Assembly: GCA_035689185.1 (NCBI GenBank)
Contig: DASSLY010000096.1
Coordinates: forward strand, 1-64,000
DNA: 64,000 nucleotides
From: DASSLY01 sp035689185
GTDB lineage: Bacteria; Actinomycetota; Actinomycetes; Actinomycetales; Dermatophilaceae
Direction: 5' to 3'
The notes under the pieces were generated by a model. It was not told the DNA's origin. It was given only the letters and a program-made list of their open reading frames with translations, and searched no databases. The translations under genes and the position numbers were made by a program. Below are positions 23,346-31,926 of the stretch, in pieces. The first letter of the stretch is position 1; each line of letters opens with the position of its first letter.

Positions 23346-23795
23346 ATGGAGACCACTGTCAGCGTTGCTGCACCAGCGAGTTCGCACGACCTGAGGCGAG
23401 ACGCCGCATACCAGGCGTATGCGGTGCTGCGCGGCGCGTTCGTGGTCGCGCCGGTGCTGTTCGGGCTGGACAAGTTCCCGAACCTGATGGTCCAGTGGGA
23501 CCGCTACCTCGCCCCGGTGCTGGCGAACCCGCTGCCGGTCTCGGCGCACCAGGCGATGTACGTGGTCGGCGTGGTCGAGGTGATCGCGGGCTTGCTGGTG
23601 GCGGTGCACCCGCGCTTGGGGGCGCTGGTGGTCGCCGGCTGGTTGGGCGGCATCATCGTCAACCTGTTGCTCATCCCGGGCTTCTACGACGTGGCCTTGC
23701 GGGACTTCGGGCTGCTGCTGGCCGCAGTCGCCCTACAACGGCTCGCAACTCGCTACGACGCCCGGCCCCTCCTGTGGCCGGTGCGCAAGGCGTAG
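23346..23795 (+). CDS. DoxX-like small membrane protein
   Basis: This four-helix membrane protein has 149 residues. A first helix at YAVLRGAFVVAPVLFGLDKF is followed by helices at AMYVVGVVEVIAGLLVAV, LGALVVAGWLGGIIVNLLLI and LRDFGLLLAAVALQRLA. This is the DoxX/MauE-type pattern. AGGAGG lies 5 bp before the ATG. It is divergent from the sigma-factor operon and only 2 bp before the patatin gene, so it starts a three-gene transcript with patatin and FolE. Confidence 0.75.
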   Translation: METTVSVAAPASSHDLRRDAAYQAYAVLRGAFVVAPVLFGLDKFPNLMVQWDRYLAPVLANPLPVSAHQAMYVVGVVEVIAGLLVAVHPRLGALVVAGWLGGIIVNLLLIPGFYDVALRDFGLLLAAVALQRLATRYDARPLLWPVRKA

Positions 23796-23797
23796 CC

Positions 23798-24727
23798 GTG
23801 AGAACGGCGTTCGTCCTGACCGGGGGCGGCAGCCTCGGCGCCGTCCAGGTCGGGATGATGCAGGCCCTGCACGAGCGAGGCATCGCCGCCGACCTGCTGG
23901 TTGGCACGTCGGTCGGCGCCGTCAACGCGGCCTACCTCGCCGGGCCCGGCACCACCCCGGACCGGCTGGGGTCCCTTGCCGCGCTGTGGTCGCGGATGCG
24001 TCGCAAGGACGTCTTCGCTGCCGACCCGTGGCGCTGGTGGCACGCCAGCCGCGGCCTGTCCCCGTCGCTGTTCTCCGCGGAACCGTTGCGGACCCTGCTG
24101 CAGCGCTGCCTCGGCTACCAGGCGTTCGAGGATGCGCGGCTGGAGGTGCACGTGACCGCGACGGACGTCGTCACCGGCGCCGCGCTGATCCTGGGCAGCG
24201 GGCCGGTGACACCCGCAGTCCTGGCCAGCACGGCCGTGCCCGGCCTGCTGCCGCCGGTGCGACATGCGGACAGCACTCTGGTCGACGGGGCCGTCGGCCA
24301 CGCCAGCACCCTGGGCTTCGCGGACTCCCGCGGGGTGGCGGACATCTACCTGCTGCCGGCGGGGTACCCCTGCGCCGGCCCCCGGCCGAACAGCGCGCTC
24401 TCGGTCGCCCTCACCGCGCTGAGCCTGGTGCTTCACCAGCAGCTGATCGCCGAGGTCCGCGGCTACACCGGGCACGCGCGGCTGCACGTGGTGCCCCCGC
24501 TGTGCCCGATGGCGGTGTCCTCGGCCGACTTCAGCCAGGCGGCGATGCTCGTCCGGCGCGGCCACGACAGCACCCGGGACTGGCTCGACCGGGACGTGGA
24601 CGGCTCCGCGCACGACCCTGCCGGCACGCTCTCCCTCCACGGCCGCCACCACGAGAACCGCGCCGAGGGCCGCGCCTGCCCGGAGGCGCCGGCGCGGCGC
24701 AGGCCGACGCAAGGAGCGCCGGCATGA
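23798..24727 (+). CDS. Patatin-like phospholipase
   Basis: This 309-residue serine lipase/esterase of the RssA/patatin type has an oxyanion glycine-rich motif LTGGGSLGAVQVG, the nucleophile elbow GTSVGAVNAAYL, and the second catalytic residue in LVDGAVGHAS (Asp of DGA). The C-terminal 40 residues are polar and look unstructured. GTG start. It overlaps folE by 4 bp, so its translation is coupled to a tetrahydrofolate/pterin enzyme; why these functions travel together is unclear. Confidence 0.88.
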   Translation: MRTAFVLTGGGSLGAVQVGMMQALHERGIAADLLVGTSVGAVNAAYLAGPGTTPDRLGSLAALWSRMRRKDVFAADPWRWWHASRGLSPSLFSAEPLRTLLQRCLGYQAFEDARLEVHVTATDVVTGAALILGSGPVTPAVLASTAVPGLLPPVRHADSTLVDGAVGHASTLGFADSRGVADIYLLPAGYPCAGPRPNSALSVALTALSLVLHQQLIAEVRGYTGHARLHVVPPLCPMAVSSADFSQAAMLVRRGHDSTRDWLDRDVDGSAHDPAGTLSLHGRHHENRAEGRACPEAPARRRPTQGAPA

Positions 24728-25377
24728 GCGCCGCCGTGCCCCGCCGCACCCCACCCGGTGGCAACAGCGACCACCGCCGGCGCGCCGATGGCGCGCCGTG
24801 GCAAGGCACCGGGCCGGTGGGGGAGCCGCACCTGACGGACGCCGCCCGGGCGGCCCGGCAGATGCTCACCGCGCTCGGCGTCGACGTGACCAAGGAGTCC
24901 CTCGCCCGGACGCCCGAGCGGATGGTGTCCGCCTTGGCAGAGCTGATGAGCCCTCGCCCGTTCCAGCTGACCACGTTCGCCAACGACGGGAACTACGACG
25001 AGCTCATCGTCGCCAGGCGCATCCCGCTCCGGTCGCTGTGCGAGCACCACATGCTGCCCTTCATCGGCACGGCGCACATCGGCTACCTGCCCGGCGCGCG
25101 CATCCTCGGCCTGTCCAAGCTCGCCCGCGTGCTCGAGCACTTCTCCCACCGCCCCCAAGTCCAGGAACGCCTGACCACACAGGTGGCGAACTGGCTGCGC
25201 GCGCAGCTGGAACCGGCAGGAGTCGGCGTGGTCATCGAAGCCGAGCACCTGTGCATGACCCTGCGCGGGGTGCAAGCGCCCGGGACCACCACCATCACCT
25301 CCAGCCTCCTCGGCGTTCTTCGCGACGACCCCCGCTCCCGTGCCGAGTTCCTCGCCCTGACGCACGCCCCGAGCTGA
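24724..25377 (+). CDS. folE: GTP cyclohydrolase I
   Basis: This 217-residue enzyme makes 7,8-dihydroneopterin triphosphate from GTP, the first step of folate and biopterin synthesis. An unstructured head of about 40 residues precedes the catalytic domain. Zinc and active-site motifs are present: SLCEHHMLPFIGTAHIGYLP, GLSKLARVLEHF and VIEAEHLCMTLRGVQAPG. It sits apart from other folate genes in a DoxX-patatin operon, so it may be a stress-inducible paralogue of the housekeeping FolE, controlled with the neighbouring sigma factor. That is inference. Confidence 0.93.
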   Translation: MSAAVPRRTPPGGNSDHRRRADGAPWQGTGPVGEPHLTDAARAARQMLTALGVDVTKESLARTPERMVSALAELMSPRPFQLTTFANDGNYDELIVARRIPLRSLCEHHMLPFIGTAHIGYLPGARILGLSKLARVLEHFSHRPQVQERLTTQVANWLRAQLEPAGVGVVIEAEHLCMTLRGVQAPGTTTITSSLLGVLRDDPRSRAEFLALTHAPS

Positions 25378-25431
25378 GCCTGCGTCGGCGCGCTCGGTCC
25401 TTCGATTGCGGACCCGCGGTCACCGCTGCCG

Positions 25432-26244
25432 TCAGTTCGCGCTGGTCACAAGATCGGTCAGCTGGCGCCGGTGGCGGGCGATCCAGGCGTGGGACCGCTC
25501 GGCGCGCGCTCGGCCCCCGCTGTCCCAATACGGCACGAACACCTGATGACCCCGCTTCACCGCGTCCGTGATCCGGTCGTAGCACCACTCGTGAGCGGCC
25601 AGCACGGCCTCCCCGAGGGCTGCCCGGTCGGCGGAAGCCAGTCCGTACGCGTCGACGAAGAGCTGTAGCCGCGCGAAGGAACGCCCGGCTCGAGCGTCGT
25701 GAATGTCCCTCTCGTCACACAATGGCGACCAGAGTCGAGCGGTGCACGCCACGTCCCACAACCGTGAGCCGGGGCTAGCCAGGTCGAAGTCCACGATGGC
25801 GACCGCCTTGCCATCGCGGAAGATGACGTTGTCGGGGGCGGGATCGTTGTGGCTGATCAACTGGTGGCCGAAGGCGGCTGGCGCGGCCACCGACCACCTG
25901 TATGCCGTGTGGTCGAAGCTCGCGACCGCGTCGTGGTATCGCCGCAGCAGCGCGGCGACACTGACCAGGGCGTCGTCGGTCAGCGCCCAGGCCGGCAGCG
26001 GCGCGGCGGCGGCCGACCCGTCGATGTAGGAGCAGACCTCGCGGCCGCGCTGGTCGACGCGCAGGAACCGAGGGGCGCCGTCGAAGCCCGCGTCCTCCAG
26101 ATGGCGCAGCAACGCATGAGTCGCGGCGCTCGTCGCGCGCATGGGTCGCCGCACCGTGTTGCCCTTGCGCGTGACCAGACCACGGTTCGTCGTGCCGCCG
26201 TGCAGCGGGATCTCCCGCTCCACGGCGGCTGCGTGCTTGGTCAC
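25432..26244 (-). CDS. APH-family phosphotransferase
   Basis: This aminoglycoside phosphotransferase/choline kinase-fold protein has 270 residues. The catalytic loop is SHNDPAPDN and the metal site is VDFDLASPG, both intact. The N-lobe has LVTRKGNTVRR. The rest fits the generic APH family, where the substrate cannot be predicted; an antibiotic-resistance role should not be assumed. It converges on folE, 54 bp away. Confidence 0.85.
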   Translation of the reverse strand: MTKHAAAVEREIPLHGGTTNRGLVTRKGNTVRRPMRATSAATHALLRHLEDAGFDGAPRFLRVDQRGREVCSYIDGSAAAAPLPAWALTDDALVSVAALLRRYHDAVASFDHTAYRWSVAAPAAFGHQLISHNDPAPDNVIFRDGKAVAIVDFDLASPGSRLWDVACTARLWSPLCDERDIHDARAGRSFARLQLFVDAYGLASADRAALGEAVLAAHEWCYDRITDAVKRGHQVFVPYWDSGGRARAERSHAWIARHRRQLTDLVTSAN

Positions 26245-26287
26245 GGCCCTCTTCTTCGGCGCGATCTCGGGCGGTCAGCCGCCAAGC

Positions 26288-27313
26288 CTAGGTCGATCCC
26301 GGCCGGATGACCGCCTTGATCGACGTGGGGTCCTCGCGACCGGAGCGCAGCGCCGCCTCGACCTGGTCCAGCCCGAAGTGGCCGGTGACCATCAGGTCCA
26401 AGTCGACGGCGCCCGAGGCCGTGAGAGCTATCGCGGTCGGCCAGGTGTTGGCATACCGGAAGGCCCCCGTCACGGTCAGCTCGCGGTCCTGGACGTAGGA
26501 CAGTGGCAGGCGCACCTCGTCACCTCCCATGCCGACGAGCGCGACCCGGCCCGCGCGGGCAAGAGTCAGCACGGCGTCCCAGGTAGCCCGCCCGTTGCCG
26601 GAGCACTCCAGCAGGACATCTGCGTGGTAGCCGCTCGACCCGATGCCGACCTCGCTGGTGTTGACGGCTGCCAGCCCCAGCTTTCGGGCTACCGCGAGCC
26701 GATGCTCGTTGACGTCGGTGACCATGACCTCGGTCGCACCGTAGGCCCGGGCGGCCTGCGCTGCGATGAGCCCGATGGGACCCGCTCCGGTGACCAGGAC
26801 CCGGGTCTCAGGTGCCACGCCGGTACGGCGGCATGCCCAGATGCCGACCGACAGCGGCTCGAGCAAGCCTGCCGCGTCGTCGCTGACGGAGTCGGGGACG
26901 GCGAAGACGAAGGACTGGGGCATGACGACGTACTCGCAGAACGCGCCGTCGTACGGCGGCGTGGCGAAGAACCGGACGTCGGGGCAGAGGTTGTAGCGCC
27001 CCGCGAGGCACTGCGCGCAGTTGCGGCACGGCACCCCCGGTTCCAGTGACACGCGTTGCCCCACAGCTACCGAGGTGACGCCCGGGCCGACCGCAGCCAC
27101 TACCCCGCCGGCCTCGTGCCCGAGGATCAGGGGACGGTCCACGACATACGGTCCGATCCGACCGTGTTCGTAGTAGTGCACGTCGGAGCCGCAGACGCCG
27201 ACGGAGCCGATCCGGACCAGGACCTCACCGGGGCCGGCGACTGGGACGGGACGTTCCTCGACCGACAGGCTCCCGACGCCGTGCAGCAGGCTGACTCGCA
27301 TCGTTTCGGTCAT
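26288..27313 (-). CDS. Zinc-dependent polyol dehydrogenase (sorbitol/xylitol-type MDR)
   Basis: This NAD-dependent medium-chain dehydrogenase has 341 residues. Catalytic zinc ligands are in VGVCGSDVHYYEHG and GHEAGG; the structural-zinc cysteines are in PCRNCAQCLAGRYNLCP. The nucleotide motif is VTGAGPIGLIAAQAAR. VHYYEHGRIG is characteristic of sorbitol, xylitol and L-iditol dehydrogenases. It overlaps the SorC regulator gene by 4 bp and forms the leftward arm of the polyol locus, presumably feeding ketoses to the xylulokinase encoded on the right arm. Confidence 0.88.
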   Translation of the reverse strand: MTETMRVSLLHGVGSLSVEERPVPVAGPGEVLVRIGSVGVCGSDVHYYEHGRIGPYVVDRPLILGHEAGGVVAAVGPGVTSVAVGQRVSLEPGVPCRNCAQCLAGRYNLCPDVRFFATPPYDGAFCEYVVMPQSFVFAVPDSVSDDAAGLLEPLSVGIWACRRTGVAPETRVLVTGAGPIGLIAAQAARAYGATEVMVTDVNEHRLAVARKLGLAAVNTSEVGIGSSGYHADVLLECSGNGRATWDAVLTLARAGRVALVGMGGDEVRLPLSYVQDRELTVTGAFRYANTWPTAIALTASGAVDLDLMVTGHFGLDQVEAALRSGREDPTSIKAVIRPGST

Positions 27314-28290
27314 GCCGTCGACCCTTCGTAGAGGCTGATCAGCTCGCGCGCCAGGGCGGCGTGGGTCACGAGGCCGTTGAGGTAGCCGCCGAGGATGCCG
27401 GCACGCGCCGCCGGCGCCTTCAGCGCGTCATACGCGATACCGATGACCTCCGGCACGTTGCGCAGCCCGGCGGCGTCGATGCCGATCGTGCGGGCGGTCA
27501 GGGTCGTCTCCACCGGGTTCCCCTCGGCGTCGATCTGAACTCCGGACAGGTCGCCGAGCACCCCTTGCTCGCGCATCTGCTGCCACTCGTGCTCGGGCAG
27601 GGCGTCGACCAGGGTGGAGTAGTTCGGGCGCCAGAGCCCGACGCCGACCACCGCCTTGGTCACCGACGGGAACAGCGAGATGGCGCGCGCGACCTCTGGC
27701 TGAGTGCGCAGCGCCAGCGTCGTCGCCGCATCCGGCAACAGCATCGGGGCGTGGAAGTAGTAGGTGGGGCCGCCGCAGGCCTGTGCCACGCCGCGCACCA
27801 GATCGGTCGGGCTGCTCTCGATGTCGGGGCGCGACAGGGCACCGGTGAGCTGAACGACGGTGCACGGGGCCATGCCCACCAGCCAGGGGGGGATCTCCAT
27901 CAGGCTGCGTGCCCACGCCAGGCCGAGGACGTCATCGGCTTCCACGATCTCTCTGAGCAGGCCGCCGGCCACCCGGCCCAGCGCCCGGCGCATGGTCTGC
28001 CCGTCCCCGACGTCGACATGCCCGTCCTGGATGACCACGCTGTGCTTGAGCCGGTATGCCGCCTGCAGGTCGCTGGAGAGCTGGATGTCCACGTCGCCTC
28101 GCGGCTCCACCTGGATCCTGACCATGCCCTCCTGGCGTGCCGACTCGACCAGCCGGGCGACCTTGAACCGGCTGAGGCCGAGCTCCTCGGCGATGGCGAC
28201 CTTCGAGATGCCGTCCAGGTAGTAGCGGCGCGCCACCGTGGCGGTCAGCACCGCGGCGGCAGTGCCGGTGGCGGTTCGCGTCGGCGCCAA
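27310..28290 (-). CDS. SorC/DeoR-type sugar-responsive regulator
   Basis: This regulator of about 326 residues has a helix-turn-helix (ARRYYLDGISKVAIAEELGL, then SRFKVARLVESARQEG) followed by the SorC sugar-phosphate-binding domain (VVQLTGAL, FPSVTKAVVGVG, GDLSGVQIDAEG). I chose the TTG at 28290 because a strong AGAGGAGG ribosome site lies seven bases upstream; longer starts have none and only add a low-complexity head. It is divergent from the polyol ABC operon and should control both arms through the palindromes in between. The effector is probably a phosphorylated ketose or polyol. Confidence 0.88.
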   Translation of the reverse strand: MAPTRTATGTAAAVLTATVARRYYLDGISKVAIAEELGLSRFKVARLVESARQEGMVRIQVEPRGDVDIQLSSDLQAAYRLKHSVVIQDGHVDVGDGQTMRRALGRVAGGLLREIVEADDVLGLAWARSLMEIPPWLVGMAPCTVVQLTGALSRPDIESSPTDLVRGVAQACGGPTYYFHAPMLLPDAATTLALRTQPEVARAISLFPSVTKAVVGVGLWRPNYSTLVDALPEHEWQQMREQGVLGDLSGVQIDAEGNPVETTLTARTIGIDAAGLRNVPEVIGIAYDALKAPAARAGILGGYLNGLVTHAALARELISLYEGSTA

Positions 28291-28329
28291 GCCGAGGCCT
28301 CCTCTCTGCGGCGGTCGGGGGTCGGGGTG

Positions 28330-28439
28330 TGAGACGAACCCCCGGATTTGCTCATTTGAGCACGTACGTCTCATTTTTGCAACGCACCTTGACATCGCTG
28401 GGCATCCACGCAAGCCTCCGTTGTGAGCATGACGTGCTC
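28330..28439. promoter_or_regulatory. Divergent promoter region with two SorC-type operators
   Basis: A perfect palindrome TGCTCATTTGAGCA lies at 28349-28362 and a related dyad GAGCATGACGTGCTC at 28425-28439. They share the GAGCA/TGCTC half-site. Outer arms TGAGACG (28330) and CGTCTCA (28367) surround the first. A -35-like TTGACA is at 28390-28395 for the rightward operon. The placement between the SorC gene and the ABC operon makes these the likely regulator sites. Confidence 0.6.
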
Positions 28440-28500
28440 GTTAGAGCGCCGAGGGCGCTGTCCGAAGCGCCGGTCCGGCGCAACCGTAGGGAGGAATCGC

Positions 28501-29877
28501 GTGACGAGTCGACCCAAGAGCCGCCTGGTCGCTATGACGGCCGGAGTGGCTGCTGCCGCCCTGCTGACAAGCTGCGCCGGCGCTGGTGGTGGAAGCAGTA
28601 GTGGGGGCAGCGCGGGTGGCGGAGGCGGCAAGTCCGTCAACGTCCTGATGGTCAACAACCCGCAGATGCTGGCCCTGCAGAAGCTGACCGCTGGGAACTT
28701 CACCAAGGACACCGGTATCACGGTCAACTTCACGGTGCTCCCGGAGAACGACGTGCGGGACAAGATCAGCCAGGAGTTCTCCAGCCAGGCCGGGCAGTAC
28801 GACGTCGCGACGGTCAGCAACTACGAGATCCCGTTCTACGCCAAGAACGGCTGGCTCTCGCCGCTGGATGACACCGTCGCCAAGGACGCCAGCTTCGACC
28901 AGGCGGACATCCTCAAGCCGATGACCGAGTCGCTGACGGCGGAGGACGGCAAGCTCTACGGCGAGCCGTTCTATGGCGAGTCCTCGTTCCTGATGTACCG
29001 CAAGGACGTCCTGGACGCGAAGGGCATCACCATGCCGGCCAAGCCGACGTGGCAGGAGGTCGCGGACATCGCGGCGAAGGTGGATGGCGCCCAGCCGGGC
29101 ATGAAGGGCATCTGCCTGCGCGGTCTGCCCGGATGGGGCGAGGTGATGGCGCCGCTCACGACGGTGTGGAACACCTTCGGCGGGGGTTGGTGGGACAAGG
29201 ACTGGAACACCCTGCTGACCACTCCGGACACGAAGGCCGCGACCCGGTTCTACGTGGACCTGATCCAGAAGCACGGTGAGTCCGGTGCTCCGCAGGCCGG
29301 TTTCGCCGAGTGCTTGAACAACCTGGAGCAGGGCAAGGTGGCGATGTGGTACGACGCGACCTCGGCTGCGGGCTCGCTCGAGGGACCCGAGTCGCCGGTG
29401 AAGGGCAAGATCGGCTACGCCCCCGCCCCGGTGGTCAAGACCACGTCCTCGGGGTGGCTCTACAGCTGGGCCTGGGGCATCCAGAAGGCCGGCAAGAACC
29501 AGGACGCGGCAGCGAAGTTCATCGCCTGGGCGTCGTCGAAGGCCTACGAGGAGCTCGTCGGAAAGACCAATGGCTGGGCGACCGTCCCGGCCGGTAAGCG
29601 GGCCTCGACCTACAAGAACGCCGAGTACCTCAAGGTCGCCTCATCGTTTGCCCAGCCCACCTTCGAGTCGATCAGCTCGGCCGACCCGAAGAACCCGGGC
29701 GTCCAGCCGCGACCCACGATCGGGATCCAGTTCGTCGACATCCCGGAGTTCTCCGCGGTCGGGACCACCGTCTCGCAGAGCATCAGCTCCGCGATCGCCG
29801 GCAAGATCAGCGTGGACGAGGCGCTGGCCGCCAGCCAGGCCGCTGCTGAGAAGGTCGCCCAGAAGTACAAGAAGTAA
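28501..29877 (+). CDS. Polyol ABC transporter substrate-binding lipoprotein
   Basis: This extracellular solute-binding protein of family 1 has 458 residues. The signal peptide ends in a lipobox (ALLTSC), and a Gly/Ser-rich linker follows the lipid-anchored cysteine. The mature region has the usual MalE-type layout, with LLTTPDTKAATRFYVDLIQ, WGIQKAGKNQDAAAKFIAW and a C-terminal DEALAASQAAAEKV helix. The GTG at 28501 has GGGAGG six bases upstream. It is the first gene of the rightward arm, and the neighbouring mannitol-type dehydrogenase and xylulokinase point to a pentitol or hexitol ligand. Confidence 0.9.
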   Translation: MTSRPKSRLVAMTAGVAAAALLTSCAGAGGGSSSGGSAGGGGGKSVNVLMVNNPQMLALQKLTAGNFTKDTGITVNFTVLPENDVRDKISQEFSSQAGQYDVATVSNYEIPFYAKNGWLSPLDDTVAKDASFDQADILKPMTESLTAEDGKLYGEPFYGESSFLMYRKDVLDAKGITMPAKPTWQEVADIAAKVDGAQPGMKGICLRGLPGWGEVMAPLTTVWNTFGGGWWDKDWNTLLTTPDTKAATRFYVDLIQKHGESGAPQAGFAECLNNLEQGKVAMWYDATSAAGSLEGPESPVKGKIGYAPAPVVKTTSSGWLYSWAWGIQKAGKNQDAAAKFIAWASSKAYEELVGKTNGWATVPAGKRASTYKNAEYLKVASSFAQPTFESISSADPKNPGVQPRPTIGIQFVDIPEFSAVGTTVSQSISSAIAGKISVDEALAASQAAAEKVAQKYKK

Positions 29878-29932
29878 CTGCACCCTCGCTGGATAGCCGT
29901 GCGCTCGTGAGGAGTTGCTGCGAGAGCTCGTG

Positions 29933-29967
29933 GGTGGTGTGGTGCTCGGGCGGAGCGCCACACCACC
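29933..29967 (+). terminator. Strong intercistronic hairpin after the binding-protein gene
   Basis: A 15-bp stem (GGTGGTGTGGTGCTC at 29933 with GAGCGCCACACCACC at 29953, one G-U pair) closes a 5-base loop. It lacks a long U-tract. Such hairpins between a binding-protein gene and permease genes usually stabilise the upstream message or attenuate read-through, so that binding protein exceeds permease. Confidence 0.7.
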
Positions 29968-30079
29968 GCGGGCTTTGTGCGGCGATGTGACGTAAGCGAA
30001 CCCACTCATCCCGCCCGAAGACTCCGGCTCCGGTGGAGCCCACATCGACCACGTCGACGACGATGACGAGAAGGCACTG

Positions 30080-31063
30080 ATGAGCACCTCGAACACGATA
30101 GTTATCGACCCGGAGAGCGGACCGTCGAAGGCGCTGGCGCGGCCACCGCGGGGTGGGCTGGGCGGCCGGTTCGGCGGACGCAAGGAGTGGGGTCTGCGCG
30201 GGCCGCTGCTGCCCGCCCTGGTCTTCATGATCATCATCACCCAGCTGCCGTTCGTGGCGACGCTGGTCATCTCGTTCATGAACTGGAACTCGCTCTACCC
30301 CAACGACACCGGTTTCGCCGGTGTCAGCAACTTCGTCACCGCCTTCACCGACAGCGACCTGCGGTCCTCCATCATCAACACGATCATCCTGACGGCCAGC
30401 GTGGTGCTGGTCAGCCTGTTCCTGGGGCTGCTGCTGGCGCTGCTGCTGGACCGCAAGTTCCGCGGGCGCGGCTTCGTGCGCACCATCCTGATCGCGCCGT
30501 TCCTCGTCGTGCCGGTCGCTGCCGCCCTGGTGTGGAAGCACGCGCTCTACAACCCCGAGTACGGCCTGTTCAACGGCGCCCTCACCTGGGTCTGGCGGCT
30601 CTTCGGCTCGGACTCACCGCCGCAGCCGGACTGGATCACGGCCACCCCCATGGCGGCCATCGTGGTCGCGCTGATCTGGCAGTGGACGCCGTTCATGATG
30701 CTGATCCTGCTGGCCGGCCTGCAGGGACGCCCGCTGGAGATCATCGAGGCGGCGCAGGTGGACGGGGCGAGCAACTGGCAGGTCTTCCGCTACCTGACCC
30801 TTCCCTACATGCGGCAGTACCTCGAGCTGGCGGGACTGCTCGGCTCCATCTACGTCGTGCAGAACTTCGACACGGTCTTCACCATCACCTCCGGCGGCCT
30901 CGGCACGGCGAACCTGCCCTACACGATCTACAACACCTTCTACCAAGCCCACGACTACGGGCTGGCCTCGGCGGCCGGCGTCATCGTCGTCATCGGCACG
31001 ATCATCATCGCGACGTTCGCGTTGCGCGTCGTTTCCACGCTGCTGCGGGAGGACAAGTCATGA
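30080..31063 (+). CDS. Polyol ABC transporter permease, MalF type
   Basis: This inner-membrane permease of 327 residues has about six helices and the MalF-type EAA loop EIIEAAQVDGASNWQVFRYLTLPYMRQ seen near residues 215-240 (key residues EAA...G). A proline- and glycine-rich cytosolic head of 40 residues precedes the first helix. It follows the binding-protein gene and overlaps the second permease by 4 bp. It forms the membrane channel with the MalG-type partner. Confidence 0.9.
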   Translation: MSTSNTIVIDPESGPSKALARPPRGGLGGRFGGRKEWGLRGPLLPALVFMIIITQLPFVATLVISFMNWNSLYPNDTGFAGVSNFVTAFTDSDLRSSIINTIILTASVVLVSLFLGLLLALLLDRKFRGRGFVRTILIAPFLVVPVAAALVWKHALYNPEYGLFNGALTWVWRLFGSDSPPQPDWITATPMAAIVVALIWQWTPFMMLILLAGLQGRPLEIIEAAQVDGASNWQVFRYLTLPYMRQYLELAGLLGSIYVVQNFDTVFTITSGGLGTANLPYTIYNTFYQAHDYGLASAAGVIVVIGTIIIATFALRVVSTLLREDKS

Positions 31064-31926
31064 GCACAGCCACCGCCACCGAGGGCTCCGTGCGCAAGCG
31101 CAAGGCACAACGCACCGGACTGCTGCTGACCGTCGTGACCTACTTCGCGGCCCTGCTGTTCTTCGCCCCGGTCGCCTGGATGGTCCTGACCTCGCTGCAC
31201 TCGGAGTCCGACGCGGCCACCAACCCACCCTCCATCGGCGCCGCCCTGACACTGGACGGCTACCGCGAGTTCTTCGGCGCGACCTCCGGGGCCAGCCCGT
31301 TGCCGCCGTTGATCAACTCCGTGAGCGCCAGTCTGGGGTCCACGATCTTCGTGCTGCTGCTCGCCATTCCCGCGGCCTACGCGCTGTCCATCGCGCCGGT
31401 GCGCAAGTGGTCGGACGTCATGTTCTTCTTCCTGTCCACCAAGATGCTGCCCGCGGTCGCCGGCCTGCTGCCGATCTACCTGATCGCGCAAAGGCTCGGC
31501 CTGCTGGACAACATCTCCCTGCTCGTCGTGATCTACACCTCGATGAACCTGCCCATCGCCGTGTGGATGATGCGCTCCTTCCTGGCTGAGATCCCGGTCG
31601 CGATCCTGGAAGCCGCGCGGATCGACGGCGCAGGCCTGATGACCATCTTCCGGCGCATCATCATCCCGATGTCGGCCCCCGGGATCGCGGCGACCTCGTT
31701 GATCTGCTTCATCTTCGCCTGGAACGAGATGCTCTTCGCCCGGGTCCTCACCGGCGTCCGGTCGAGCACGGCGCCGGTGTTCCTCACCAGCTTCGTGACC
31801 AGCCAGGGGCTCTTCCTGGCCAAGGTCTGCGCGGCGGCGGTCGCCGTGTCCCTTCCCGTCCTGATCGCCGGCTTCGCCGCCCAAGACAAGCTGGTGCAGG
31901 GCCTGTCGCTCGGGGCGGTCAAGTGA
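31060..31926 (+). CDS. Polyol ABC transporter permease, MalG type
   Basis: This permease of 288 residues has six helices. The EAA loop reads ILEAARIDGAGLMTIFRRI, and the C-terminus ends KLVQGLSLGAVK as is usual for MalG-type partners. The ATG is inside the ATGA overlap with the first permease, and the stop overlaps the dehydrogenase start (GTGA). The operon holds no ATPase gene, so a shared MsmK/UgpC-type ATPase encoded elsewhere must energise it. Confidence 0.9.
   Translation: MSTATATEGSVRKRKAQRTGLLLTVVTYFAALLFFAPVAWMVLTSLHSESDAATNPPSIGAALTLDGYREFFGATSGASPLPPLINSVSASLGSTIFVLLLAIPAAYALSIAPVRKWSDVMFFFLSTKMLPAVAGLLPIYLIAQRLGLLDNISLLVVIYTSMNLPIAVWMMRSFLAEIPVAILEAARIDGAGLMTIFRRIIIPMSAPGIAATSLICFIFAWNEMLFARVLTGVRSSTAPVFLTSFVTSQGLFLAKVCAAAVAVSLPVLIAGFAAQDKLVQGLSLGAVK

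Noticed and set aside
25432..26244. Aminoglycoside resistance gene
   Set aside because: The APH fold covers many substrates, and nothing in the sequence or context points to an antibiotic.
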